From assembly GCA_038030265.1 (NCBI GenBank), contig CM075940.1, positions 17,249,604 to 17,313,603 on the forward strand: a DNA stretch of 64,000 bases. The letters are read 5' to 3'. This DNA comes from Corythucha ciliata. Lineage: Eukaryota; Arthropoda; Insecta; Hemiptera; Tingidae. Made by a program: the position numbers and the translations under genes. The notes beneath the pieces were generated by a model, which was not told where the DNA came from, searched no databases, and was given only the letters and a program-made list of their open reading frames with translations. Positions within the stretch are counted from its first letter, which is position 1. The number at the start of each line of letters is the position of its first letter. Below, in pieces: positions 34,097 to 47,254 of this stretch.

Positions 34097-35774
34097 AGCT
34101 TTTGCAGGGGATTTTAGAAAACTCCCTCCGCCCAACCATTCCACACACAACACTCTCAGGGCGGCAAAATTTCCTTTGTGCCCCCCCCCCCCCGTAGAAT
34201 AATATCACAATTAGGTACCTAACTTAATTTGTCCCTCGTGAGATGGCGAATTGAGCCAAATAAGGTACCTAAAATGTCATGTCTTCATTATTGATCAGTC
34301 TTAATTATGAATATTTAATTCATGTTTTTCTTTAGGAGTAACATTATTATAAACTGTCAAATTCATTCGCCAGTTTTCCATTTGGGGCTAAACCATAATT
34401 AATATGTTAACGTGTTTTTTCACGATAAATTAATTATTTCTACATCTTCTGTGCGAAAAATAGCATGTGAACAACCGGAGAAAATAGTTTTTTTTTTACC
34501 TCGAGAATTATGTCTGCCCTCGGCTCCTCCTCGGGCTATCCAACTTCTCTCGGACAAAAAAGTGACACTTTCCTCTCTAGGTACACAATATTCTGTTTCT
34601 TGCTGGTTTTAATTTCGAGTAAACCGATTTGCCAAGACAACTCGTTCTCAAGTGGAGAAACCATACTGAATGATTATTCATGGTGGGTGTGGAGGAGGGG
34701 GGATTCCTGTGAGAAAGTAAACCTAGTCGTACAAGACGAAGATCACAAAGTCGAGTGGATGGAGAAATGTTCTTTCGAGACTTATGTATTTGTATGGTAG
34801 TAGGTCAGCGCAACGAGGGCGAGGGGAGAGGTCAACTTCATACCGACACTCCCTTCCCCACTTGCACCAGATCCAACAGACAGTCAGCAGGTTCTTTTGC
34901 GTTCAAAACAAAAAACCTCACCTGTATTGGAGCTAATGTCCTTATAACGACATTTAAAACTGAGCGGTTGTACGATTTCTTTCTCTTTCAAAAAAAAAAA
35001 AATCAACATTCCTTTTGCTTCGAGCTTCTCGATTTGTAAATTGCGTTCATACCTGAACGTTTTTCTGCGCTACCGGGAATTTCTTCATTCGAAAGACTTA
35101 GATGGATGTTAAGTTTTTTTCCATCAGAATTTTTACACGATGAAAATTGCATGAGGGTTTCATCAAGAAAAAAATGTTAATTTCCGTCATTTTATCCTAA
35201 CTTTCTCTTTATATCTCTACCTCACGATCCCTCAAACGGCAGTGGATTAGCTACATCGTCCTAAAGTGAATAAAAATTATCTGTAAATTACAAACAGTTT
35301 TGCACATGATTTGAAGTCGTAATTACTATCATTAACAGCGGGGGCTCAGGGAGCATTTCGCTCGGTTGGGAGTGGGGTGGGGTGGGATCTTTGAGGGGGC
35401 AGAGGACAATTTCACAGGGTCGAATTTGTAGAGTTACCAAGAGTGGAACGACTCTCATCTTTGAGAGTCGTCATAGATCCCCCCCCCCCCACTTTTTCAA
35501 TAATTAATTTCTGGGGCATTTGTTCTCTTTGGGCAACCATCACGTCGATTAGTGAGTCAGAGAGTTTCGGAAACGGTCGGTTTTTCGTGGACGTAGACCC
35601 AGAGGGGGCCGCGCTGTGCCGCATGATGTATTGGCTATTAAGCCAGAGAAGTGTGAATGAATCCCTAAAATGTCGATTTTTGGCCCTAAACCCTTACATG
35701 AACCGATTTACGCCGTACACTATGCGTGATGAACTCTATAACCTATCATAAGTTTTGTCTAGATACCTGGCCAG

Positions 35775-35810
<36 letters not shown>

Positions 35811-36131
35811 TAATATTTCGCTCCAAAAGCTGTTTGTTCACAGGAAACTCGAAAATGAAGTTCTATAAAAGATAATTAACCCTCCGAAATTGATGTATCA
35901 ACTGCCACTTCAGCCACATAAACTTGTTATTTTTGGTAATAAAATTGGGCGCACCCTAGTTTTTTGCGTTGATTTGTCTTCCAACATTTAGTGCAATACT
36001 ATTTGAAAAATTGCTGTTACGTGTTTTTAATGTTTAAAAGTGACGGTATGGTCCAAGCAACTCTCTGCTTAGCCCCGGGAAGAGAAAGTTTGGCGAAAAA
36101 ATCTCATTTTTCGGTTCCTCTTTGATACAAT
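34097..36131. other. Non-coding stretch
   Basis: No gene seen. C-runs lie at 34181-34193 and about 35479-35490, and an A-run of about 29 at 35780-35808. Short ORFs near 34400-35040 and 35443-35751 lack splice and domain support. Confidence 0.4.
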
Positions 36132-37023
36132 TAGGCGCGTATCCAGCAGGGGGCTAATGGGGCTTTAATCCCCCTCCCATTGGGCTGAACCCCCTAACCC
36201 TTGTTTTCAAAGACAAAACATTTCAAAATTTTCAAACAATCTCATAAGAAACTTCAAGAGAACGAAGGGGGGGGGGCACAATTCATGATCATTTCAGGAT
36301 GACTACAATTTCCGCTTGGGAAGGCTACTCTCAGCAAAGCTACCTTATTTTGTGTATTCTTCAATTCAATCGCCAAAATTGGATTTTCTGGTCCAATAAC
36401 GGGGCATTTGGCCAATGATAAAGTCTGTATAAGCAGTACAAAGTCCCATTTTTCATCAGGTACTCGCAATACGACCAGAAATGGCGAAATTTACCTCACA
36501 AACCGATATTTGAAAAACCGTCAACTTAGCCGCGAAACATGGAGATATAAGCTCAGAGAGCGAATACACGAGCAATTTTAGCATATTGGACAAATTATTT
36601 TGTCACACAACCGGGAATTTCAACCGGTAACTATCGATCAGCTCTTAGATCTAAGCCTTGACTATGAAACTGTGGTTATTTCGCCCATCTTTTCGCAATA
36701 GTTACCTGCAATTCTAACTTTTTTCTTTATACACTTTAATAATTGTTTTCGTTATCATAAATTAATTCGATATTTAACAAAATATACCTAGGTACGCTTT
36801 ATAATACGAGGGAAAAAAGTGGCAGTTGACCTTGTTTGTCTTTGATATTTCAATAGTAAAATATTACGCCTAAGCAAAGAACTGCTCCAAAATACGTCAA
36901 ATCCTTCAAAAAGAAAGATTAAGTGGTTTTTATCCGCCTCCCACAGTAGATGAGTAGGGAGGCGGTGGGGGGAGGTAAATGCAATCTAGCCTCCACCTTG
37001 ACGAAAACCTGGATCCGCGCCTG
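36132..37023. mobile_element. hAT-type non-autonomous element, perfect 8-bp TSD
   Basis: The left end is TAGGCGCGTATCCAG and the inverted right end is CAGGCGCGGATCCAG. The 8-mer GATACAAT occurs exactly on both sides (36124-36131 and 37024-37031). The element is 892 bp with no transposase. The interior contains the 'aaaaccgtcaacttagcc' style of degenerate text seen in several other stretches. Confidence 0.88.
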
Positions 37024-37031
37024 GATACAAT

Positions 37032-40000
37032 GGACCACTAGGGGCTCCATTATTCGCTGTTTAGTCAACAAAACTGACCATTTTCAACCAAAAATTGGCC
37101 ATTTTGGAGCGGATTCTCTAAATTGCAAGTTTTGGGGCATAAAACCAGATTCTGGGGTATACAAGCAGTTTTCGAGAGATAATTACCTTTTTTTGCTTGA
37201 ATGGTCATATGAAACGTTTGGAGGATAATGTATCTCGTAACCCTCCCCCCTCCAATCACAACCTTATTTGCCTACGTCTCTGTACGATTTTGGACTGGGA
37301 AGGTATGTAAATGAAATTCTCTGAGTAACTGTGTTGGGGGTAGAGGGTAGCTCTCTCCTCTTCTATGTATAAAGGGCAATATGCATATAAAATTATGATA
37401 GTCGCATTACGCTTAAAAAAAAAATAATTAAATAACAGCGAAATACCGTGCGCAGCTTTTCTATGAGGGTAGGACAACAGAGGTCTCGAATCTCTTACAT
37501 CCTTCTGTTGAAGCACCCCGTTTTTACGGTTTTCCTTTGTCACCATTCCACAACAATATACACTATTCGATGTAGTCTGTTTGTTTAAGAAAATAGGGGC
37601 GGGGGTCCTTCCATGGAGCACAATTAGGTAGATTATGGGTTCTATAGATAATTATCTCTGCTCATCGTGTTCATTGCCCCATTCAGCACTAATTCATTCT
37701 TGTCTCTTTGATTTAAATGTGGGTTTCATAGGTCCTGTTTTCAGGCTGTGACGGGGGACGCCTGGTGCATCCAAACCGCCCCGAGTTACCTATACAGCTT
37801 TCGGAATGCTATGTTACGTTGATTTTTCTCCTATATTCAGTAATGTTCATTGAGCACATCTCGAAGTGAAAACTTGTCCTCCTTGTAACCGATTTTTTCA
37901 AATGAACTTTACTAACGACCCCCCCCCCCTTTTCCTCTCATCTGTCAAGTTTCTTGAGAGGGTTCAACGCCTCTGTCTTACATACAATTTATTAGGCGAC
38001 CCAGCGTAGCCAATTGAAACTTGGAAAATTCATTATGATAATGATGGAATAAATTCATTTTTTCGGAGCTATACCGCTATAAAACGAAAGGACCTAGCAA
38101 AGTGTTTATTCTCGAGTGGTGAATACCGTGGTGGGGGAAGTAATTGAAAAAACGCAAGAATGCCCACCTTTTCTCAAGAATAGGTAAGCAGAGTGAATGA
38201 GTGAAACTAGTCGCGCTAAACCGTTACTCCAGTTGAAAGGGAGAACGGATTAGTCGTATTCTGCAATACCCGCACGATTTATATCCACATTCGCTACATC
38301 GGTGTTAGTTATTTGTGACACGACGTGACTGTTGATGAGAGTTACTCATATTTTTTTTATTTTTTTTTTAAGGGATGTAAAAACATTTCCCGTAGCTGCA
38401 TCTCGAGGCGCGTTTCTTACCTCAGGATAAGATAAACGGCAAATTGTGTTGGAAAAGATATTCATCGTTTCGGAGCGGGTTATGCAAAGAATGGATCTGT
38501 CTGCCTGCCGACGAAGGGGAAAAAAGCGGAGGCGAGAAGAAAGGCGGCTCTCGATGTCTTCAACAGAAGGAAATTTACTGTAGTAGCGTTTGAGAGTTAG
38601 CTTTGGCTTCGGCGGCCGTTATAACTCCATGACACAACGCATACAAAAAAAAAAAAAAGGCTAACGGACGGGATAATTCAAAACATTTTTGTAGGTACTC
38701 GGAAAGGAGTAGACAGAATTCATTTTACCGGAGGGGGACCGCAAAAGGAAACGAGACAACCAAATATAGTGTTAATGGTACCTTGATGGCGATTTCCAAG
38801 TCCTCCTCCCTCATGATATTTGATTGATGCTCATGTTATTTCTTCTTGTGAGGCCGTCTTGCAACCGCTTTCATCTAGAAACATAGACAATTGATTGAAG
38901 AACGTGAGAAATTTCGGAAGACATGCAATGCACCTTAATTATACATTTCTAAAAATAAATGTATTGAAACATAGAACGAAAATCGAAACATACAGAAGAA
39001 ACGCCCCCCTCACCCCTTGTCCCATTAGAAAGTGTGCCGGGAACGATCTCACGGTCGAGGAACCTCGTTGAAATACGAACTTGTTAGTCCGTCAACCTCA
39101 TATGTCGCTGCACAGGGTGCATCATTCAAAACGTCTTTCGTACGCCTCTCATTTCTTCCAAGGTTTTGGAATGGGTAAAGCACCCACCAGGATGAAATCC
39201 CGTTATGAAGATTGAAACGAGCGTTTGAGGCAACAATTTTTACGTTGAAACAAGAAGAACAAAAATATGCAGACCTTTCTAAAAAAAAAAAAAAAAAATC
39301 CGTACGCTCGATTGGGACATGAAATCGGTTGAGACGTGGCAGGTCATTTTAAACTGATGGCGCCATTTTGGGGTGTGCTTGCGAGGGGCCTACTGTAGCT
39401 ATTTGAAAACTGTTTTAATAATACTTCGACTGTACCAAAAATTTCGTTTATTTCAACTAATACTGGGGAATACCGAGTCGGTCAATTCACCATTTTGTTT
39501 AACTAATCTTATTCCTGCGATGTTGGGTGATTGATGTCCTCCTCTCCAGGAAACTTTTTATATTTTGCAATCCTGAACCCTAGTCGAAATAGATATTTAT
39601 GACATCCCACGGATAATCGTCAACAGCGGAACACAGAAACAAGCCACTCATTGTCAATTTGGGCTGCAATTCGATTATTTGGGCGAAAATTGTGATAATT
39701 ATCAAAAATGTCATTTTCTTGGATTAGTAGTGGGAGGCTAGATTTTGGTAAATGTGCTGCTTTTTGAAAACAATGGGCGGGGAAATTTCAGATGTTCGAA
39801 TCAAATTTTAGAGCTAAACTGTAAACTTGGTGTGAATTTCTGACTTTTTGGGTCAGAAAAAATATTCTGCGGTAGAATATCCACTACTTGGCCATACCGT
39901 CATATTGGTGGACCTGTTGGAGGGGTCTTCTTTCTGGAAAACTCTGCATTTCAGATCACAATGTTAGATTTCGTTGTGGAATGGATGATAGGGGAAAGGC

Positions 40001-43000
40001 TTTGCTTTCGCTTCTGATCACTCGCCCCCTTTAATGATCGCCAAATTTACGGATTTAGTTGTAAATTGACTCAATTTTTAACTAAATTCGTAAATTTGGC
40101 TCCAGAGTCCGATCTATAGCTGTCGCAGGCCACAGTTTATAGTAATAAATTGACAGTTTTTCAGAGCATGGTCAAGTCTGCTTGTTTCCCATGCTCTTAG
40201 GGCAATTGATGCGCGGTATTTAAAACAAAAGGAAAGGGGCATCGCAATCCACGGAAGCGCCCCTCCACACGATCCATTCCGCTACGGAATCTGTAAATTC
40301 TGTCTCAAAATTCAAATTACCGCCAATGGGAATCCATGAACTACTTGAAATTCTGGCCCATGATCTGGATTCTTGACCCAAAAACGGCCGGATGTTCCTC
40401 CAAAAAGCATGAATTATTTGCCCAAAACCTGGGAGTGTACAAGCTTAACCAGCTGGGTTCCATCGCCACTTTCTTAGGATTCAAGACATTGAATTTATAG
40501 GTATATTAAATAGTCACATAAGATGAAAAAAAAAAAAAAAAAAAAAAACGAGAAGGAAAATAGAGGAGCAGCTGTCGTGTTGGACCGTTGAGTGCACTTT
40601 CTTCTATTTTTTTACTGTTGAAGCCGTAATGCTCATACTCACGCGTACCTCCATACCCACATCTTGAGCACCATTATGTGTCGGCATCAAATAAAAAATT
40701 AGAAGCCATCTCGCAAAAATGTACGGCAATGTATTGATTGTCGTAAGGTTGGGCGGGGGGGGGGGGGTCTTATTGAAGATAACGGATGTGACTTACCTCA
40801 ACTTCTCACATTCTTCTTATGTCTCCATTTTTTCAGCTATACGCTATTTCTATATTGGCGGGGAAGGGTATTTCTTCCTATGCAACAAGGAAACGATTCG
40901 AAATTGACCAAGGCTTCCTCAATTTTCTTTCCATAAATCTGTTAGCCCTCCTAGAATCGTAGAAGGTTCACACAATCTTCCTCTTTTCGGGAAACAAACT
41001 GCCGGAGAGTCTCTCAATCTTTTACATGATCAATCTTCCATCAGTTCAGTAATGAAGAAAAAAGTTGCAATGGCCGGGGATGGAGGGGGGGCTTTCTCCG
41101 GTTCCCAAGTCCTGTTACTATGGCTTTAATGAGAAACTGGTTACAGGCTCACGTAGATTTGTTTTGTTGTTATTTTTTGTGAATACAGCTAGAATCAAAA
41201 GACATTCGTGATGTATCCCATGAGAAAAAAGGCAACCTCATTTCTGAGATTTTTATTTAAGGGTACACAGCTTCGGTGTCTTATTATTTTATTACTGTTT
41301 GGTACCCGTAGGATCATTAATACTTTTTTTAAAGCAGAATTTTCAGAGGAGCGGAGATGGTGCGATGAGATGGGGGTTGCTCCTTTGGGGGACACGACGA
41401 ACGCTATCAAATTCAAAATGTAGGCACCGCACCGGGCCGGGAGGCGTTTGACTCAAACGAACTGCTTAGCAATCGTAAAATTAAAAAATTTCGGTGATGT
41501 CCAGGGAACACTTTTCTCTCTCACTCACTCACTCTCTCTCTATCCGCTCTCTTCTTCAACTCGTAATTCCAGAGTTCTCACGCCGGTAAAAGCCGCTGGG
41601 CCAAGACGCTCTCGAATCTTCAAAGGTACGATGCCTGCGGTACCTCTTTGAAGACTTAATAAATAGAATTACTATAGTCTCTTCTTAATCTCTCACTCTC
41701 AACGTTAATTTTAATAACGATTTAATCGAAGTAAAAAAGTTCTCTGGGCGCTCGGTATGCCCAGCGATCCATCCTCGCCCCATAGAAATCGATTAAATTA
41801 CTTTAAACACTATATCTTACTTTGTTATTTGATAGAACGAGGTAAAACAAACAAAAATCCACAGCACTCACTTCCCGGGCTTTAATACACGTCGAACCAT
41901 TCAAAGTCCTTCGGACACTGACTCAAAAACAGAACTGAAGGTACTTGGACTTCCAAGACAGTCCAGTCACCCCGGGGTGTTTCCCCTCCCACTCAGGTAT
42001 TCTCGAGACTCCTTCATCAAGGTGAACTTTTGTTTCATTTTCTTCTTCTGTACAATCAAGTTTTTTTTTTTTCAGACGATATCCTCCTCTCCAAGGTGCC
42101 CATTACTAATGTTTGTTTTTTGTTTTATTTCTTCTTCGCAGTTTGTTTCATTAGTCAGTTATTGAGATCATGACAAGAAGAAAACCCCATAGTACTCTGA
42201 GGGTCTCTTGAGAAGGACCAAAAAAAAACGCCACATGCTACATTACAGCCCCACAGCTGCTCTATCCCATTTTTTTGCCTCCATAATAATTTTACAGCAA
42301 TAATTGAAATGAACCAGCGAGAGGCCCATGAATACTTATAAGCGTTGTATAATTGCATCTCTAGTATTAATTATTTTTATGAATGATTAACTTAATCGTG
42401 TTCAACGCTTGGAAATTGCTGGATAGTTTGCTTTCCACTATTTTTCCCCTCTCATCCCTGCTGTTTCTAAGCAAGTGCGGGAAAATCCCAACCCTTCTAC
42501 TGATTATGAGACAGTCCTAGAGAGTGATGATGAGTGACTTGCCAATGTACGTCCTTCCCGAGCTGACATTCGTAGGGGCAAAATTCTCTACCCCCTATTT
42601 CTTGTCAGGGTTTAAAGTTGAAAACATAATTCCTGAAACAGAGAGACTGGTAATTCTCGCAAGCTCGTCCTAGCTGGTCCTTATGGTGGAGGGTATTTCT
42701 TGTGAAGGTGTCACCGCAACACCACATTGAAATGATTCTCAATTTTAATTTATCCGGTGACGCGCAACAACCTGCAAAGCTACGGAATTTACGAATTTTA
42801 TTCAGGAAGACTCGAATGTCCCTTAAATATAACGAAATTAGTTAATCTCCACTCGTGTCATTTTTCCGCTGTGATGATTTCATGCTTCGAATTATAGAGC
42901 GTACGTTGTTTAAATTGAAAGAAAAACAAAATGTCATTGATGAAGCGATCATTTTTAAAATATATTCTTGATACGTGTTTTAAAATGTATTAATTTCATT

Positions 43001-43231
43001 GTAACGAATCTCCCCCCCCCTACTATCTCCTCCCCAACATTGACGCACTACAGTAGGGGGGGCAACCCTTGTAGATGAAGGCCGTCTTGTTTCCCTTATC
43101 ATGGCTATCATTTACAGTGACGTGCCCGTGTTTTGAAAGTGGGGAAGCAGTTAAAGGTCTGTAAGGTGGATCTCTGTGGCATATGTGGATCGTTTTTCGT
43201 ATTTTTCATAAATTATCGGAACATTATTAAC
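37032..43231. other. Long gene-free region upstream of UBA5
   Basis: No convincing gene over 6.2 kb. It contains an A-run at 40526-40548, a 13-base G-run at 40755-40767, a CT-rich microsatellite at about 41516-41543 and degenerate repeat text at 39600-40450. Two small coding-like fragments (38485-38586 and 42472-42537) are described under findings. Confidence 0.4.
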
Positions 43232-45979
43232 ATGGCGGGAGACGTGGAAGCAAGTCTCAGGAATCGAATCGCTCACCTCGAGCAAGAACTTGAACGGGAG
43301 AAAAAGAATAGCTTGCATAGGAGTAAAATAGATACGATGTCAAGCGAAGTCACTGACAGCAATCCGTACAGGTATGAACTTGAATGTCATGTCTGGTTTG
43401 GGGTGGACCAATCATTTGTATCATTTTTACAGTCGACTCATGGCGTTGAAGCGTATGGGAATAGTCCCGAACTATGAGAGAATCCGGGACTACGTTGTGG
43501 CCGTCGTCGGTGTGGGAGGTGTTGGAAGTGTAACGGCCGAGATGCTCACGAGATGTGGAATTGGAAAAGTAAGTTGAGCTTAGGCTTGGGAAATGTCATT
43601 CGGGGGTGTGTCCTGTGAAAGCCTAATCCGAACGTTACTTCTTGGCTAGTACAGAGGACTTAAGCAGTGGCCTGTGGGAGAGCTGAATGCCATTAGACTG
43701 AAGTGCGACACAAAAATATGGTGCATTTTGAAATTTGAATTGTCAGTACTGTGTCTGCGAAAGGTTTAAGAACATACCGCTTACTGAGACGGGTAAGACC
43801 GCCAAGAATTCCAGGGGTAGAGAACTTCTCTCATGTCATCATGTGACACATAAGGCTCCCGGTCATGTCCAGTGACTCCACAAACCCCCCCCCCCCCAAT
43901 CAAACTCCAAAACTCGAACCCCTTCGGAAGAATGTTGGGGCGAATAACCCGTCACTTCCAACAACTTGAAATCGGACCCTTAAACGTAAACCCATCGCAG
44001 TTTCATACGAATTGTGTCGTCTTCTCCACTTCACTTTCCCGACCCACCGGCTTCACTATCATGCTCATCTTTGGAACGCAAATGACCGGTGTACACCCGG
44101 GTTCACTGCTCTCCGTAGATTGCGCCTATGAGTAGACGACAGCCTGGCTTATAGGCCCTGTGCCTCACTGAACCATGACTGTCATAGCCGTCCTCCTAGA
44201 CACTGAATTCCTTTCCACTTCACACCTTGACATGGGTTGCCCTCCTCCAAATGTTAAGACTTCAGACTCTTGACTGTTTCATCATTTCTCATCTGAAAGA
44301 TTAGAGCTGCCTCGTGCAGCAAGGGGTGTCATTTTAACGGTAAATGAGGGGACGAGGGTTACAGAGCCGAATATTCTGTTACTAGGACTAAAAAGCAATT
44401 AATTTGGCCGCCAGGGACAATTCTTCCTTCCGGAAAACTTTCATTTTAGAGGGCTTTACGCAGCTAGAGGCATAGGTAGAAACCAAATGGTCAATTTAAA
44501 CCTAAATTTTGACTTTTTGGCCACAAAAAGTCGAGGGTGAGGGAGGCTCTGACTTCCTCATAAAGCCACTAACCCAGTAACTTTTGTGTTTTTGCCAGCT
44601 TTTACTTTTCGATTACGATACTGTCGAAATGGCCAATATGAACCGACTGTTTTTCCAACCTCATCAAGCTGGTCTGTCAAAAGTTGAAGCAGCCGCCAGA
44701 ACTCTCAGTTTTATTAATCCTGACGTCGACATTTCGACGTACAATTACAATATTACAACTGTGGATAATTTCACAAAATTCATGGATGCTATTAAGTGAG
44801 TTTTATACTGAATCCCCCCTCCCCCACACTGTCATTTGCTAATTTTTCTCCAAAACTGTGCAGATCTGAAGGTAAAAGTGGTGGTCCTGTAGATTTAGTC
44901 CTTAGCTGTGTTGACAACTACGAAGCTCGAATGGCTGTCAACCGTGCGTGCCTCGAATTGGATCTTCCGTGGTTTGAGTCAGGAGTGGCCGAAAATGCCG
45001 TCTCGGGTCACATTCAGTTGATCGTTCCTGGAGAGACTGCTTGTTTTGCTGTAAGCTGCATAGATACCCGAACCCCGAAACATAGATACCCGGTGATTTT
45101 TTTGTTTTCTCTGGCTTGTAGTGCGCGCCTCCTCTGGTTGTCGCTTCGGGAATCGACGAACGGACTCTCAAAAAAGAGGGAGTGTGTGCTGCCAGTTTGC
45201 CAACCACTATGGGTATCATCGCTGGATTTCTTGTGCAGAATACGTTAAAGTATGATTCTTTCGTATCTAGAGTTTTTTTTTCGAACGTTCTTAACCGTTG
45301 AACCTCTCGGCACCAGGAAACTATTGAAATTTGGACAAGTTACTCAATATTTGGGATACAACGCTATGAATGACTTTTTCCCAATTATGCCTCTGCGACC
45401 CAACCCAGGCTGTGACGAAAGACTCTGTAGAGAGTTGCAGAAAGAAGTCTCTAAACGACCGGTCGTCGAAATGGAAGCTCTGCCTGAAGAGGAGGAGGTT
45501 GTTCATGAGGACAACGAATACGGTATGATAGCGTGGGGTATTGCATGAATCAAGAGTGTCGTTCATTGCCCCCTCTCGACTCCTCCTCGTCTTGCCACCG
45601 AATATCCTGACCCGAATGCAACGTCCGTTCAAACAGTTTTCCTTTCCCTTCCCGTTTTGGGTCTTTTAAAAGCTGTCAGCATATCCACACCCAAGATAAA
45701 ATACCACGTCATGGACGGCGTACCCCTTTTTGTCCCCTGTCGCTTTTCGGTTGACCCAGTTCGCTAGACACCACGCCTCACACTGTTCTAAAATGTTTCA
45801 CAGGTATCAGCCTTGTGAGCGAGTCAACTGATGACTCAACGGCCGTTCTCTCGGAGGTTCTACCTCAAGGAGTCCAAAGATTGTACATGACGCCGATAGT
45901 CAGTCATGAATCGAAGGAAGAAGTTACTTGTGACAGTACCGATTTGAATGACCTTATGGCAGAACTGAAAAAATTATGA
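43232..45979 (+). CDS. UBA5: UBA5, E1 activating enzyme for UFM1
   Basis: Seven exons: 43232-43371, 43433-43568, 44599-44795, 44864-45050, 45122-45249, 45317-45522 and 45804-45979. All are in phase, giving 389 aa (human 404). The N-terminus carries a short coiled coil ([13 protein letters not shown]). [16 protein letters not shown] then begins the adenylation domain, with nucleotide loop VGVGGVGS (72-79) and metal-contact region [14 protein letters not shown]. The catalytic cysteine is Cys242 in [13 protein letters not shown]. Zinc ligands are Cys218/Cys221 and Cys295/Cys300. The acidic segment before the last junction and the final exon (ISLVSE..DDST..MAELKKL) correspond to the UFM1-interacting and UFC1-binding tail. 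UBA5 adenylates UFM1 and passes it to UFC1 in ER-linked ufmylation. All key residues are present. Confidence 0.96.
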
Positions 45980-46046
45980 TCGCGTCATTAACAGAACTGT
46001 TCTTCGTACCATTCCGGCCTTTCAAAATTCCAGCTTTCGGAAGTAA

Positions 46047-46052
46047 AATAAA
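46047..46052 (+). terminator. UBA5 polyadenylation signal AATAAA
   Basis: Canonical hexamer 68 nt after the UBA5 stop codon, at a typical distance. Confidence 0.7.
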
Positions 46053-47254
46053 TGCATTTAAATGCAGAAATAAGTTTTTTTTGTTTATAATTATTTTGCC
46101 TCTACATATGTACACACAATATCCACATGTTTAAGTAGATACATGTACAGTTCGCTAGGGTACCTAATACGCTAAAAATTCAGATACATTTTTGTTATTT
46201 AATGGAAGCCAGTAAAATACACGATAAATCAGGCTCTATTTAACAATTATTGAGGCAATTTAGTTATGGAGGGCCGAAATATCTCAGTACATTTCATAAG
46301 TGTAGTTTTGGCATCTTTGGATCACTTTTTTTTCATTCATGGGAGACAAAAGTAGGTATAACCTTGCAAATCGTGATCAAGGGGTAAAACTTCTAATATA
46401 TTTGGTTCACCAGCAGGCTCACTCCACCGATTTTTCGTATACGGAACCCTCCCTCTCCCTCCCAAATAGCCTTGTTTATTCGAATCGAGGCGAAACAAAT
46501 AGATGCCTCGCACGCTTCCCCCCCCCCCATTCTTTGAAATTGTATGTTAAGCTTTATAACTCGGCTTAGTCAAGGTGATTCGTACGCAACCATATCTCAA
46601 AATCCATGGAATAACGGGAAGGGGGAGATTCATTCCAAGTTTGATCCTTTGCTCACGATTTGCGTGGTCAAATACCGGACTATTTTAATAAATTCGAGCT
46701 TCTAAGGTTATAGTTGAAGCCTGGAAGAGCGTCGGATTAGATCAAAAGACTTAGGGAATTATAAAAATATATATATTCTGAATATCTGACGGAACATTCT
46801 ATGCTTCTCACCATTATAAATGCGCTAAAATTTCCTAAAATATATTAATTGAGTTAAAAAATTGATAATAGGGAATATTAAACACTCTGAAAAACAAAAC
46901 ACTAACAAGATTCCCCCTCCCTCCCACCCCAGCAAAAATTGCTTTGACTAGAACTTCCGATTGTCAGTTATAGCGGCACTCAAAATCATGACCAACCCCG
47001 TGGAAGAATATTGACAAAGCGCACTTATTGCAACGATTACGCCGCATTATGACAACCTCCCCAATTAAAACTAAAATCATTGGCTATGTGCGATAATAGT
47101 AAAAAAAAAAACTCTCAATCACACACACGCGGTCACGCACCTCATCCTCTTGAGAGCGTTGAGGATAAAATTTGAAAGTGAAGAACGAAATTGAGCACTT
47201 TCCAATTGTGAATAAAAAAACGTGGAACCCGATGAACTGGAGGCGACTCAAAAA
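46053..47254. other. Convergent intergenic DNA between UBA5 and SMARCE1
   Basis: AT-rich and presumably holds both 3' UTR ends. No gene seen. A C-run lies at about 46519-46528. Confidence 0.45.

Noticed and set aside
37256..37621. 121-codon minus-strand open frame
   Set aside because: Opens with GTG, shows no domain or splice pattern and has low-complexity composition; treated as chance.
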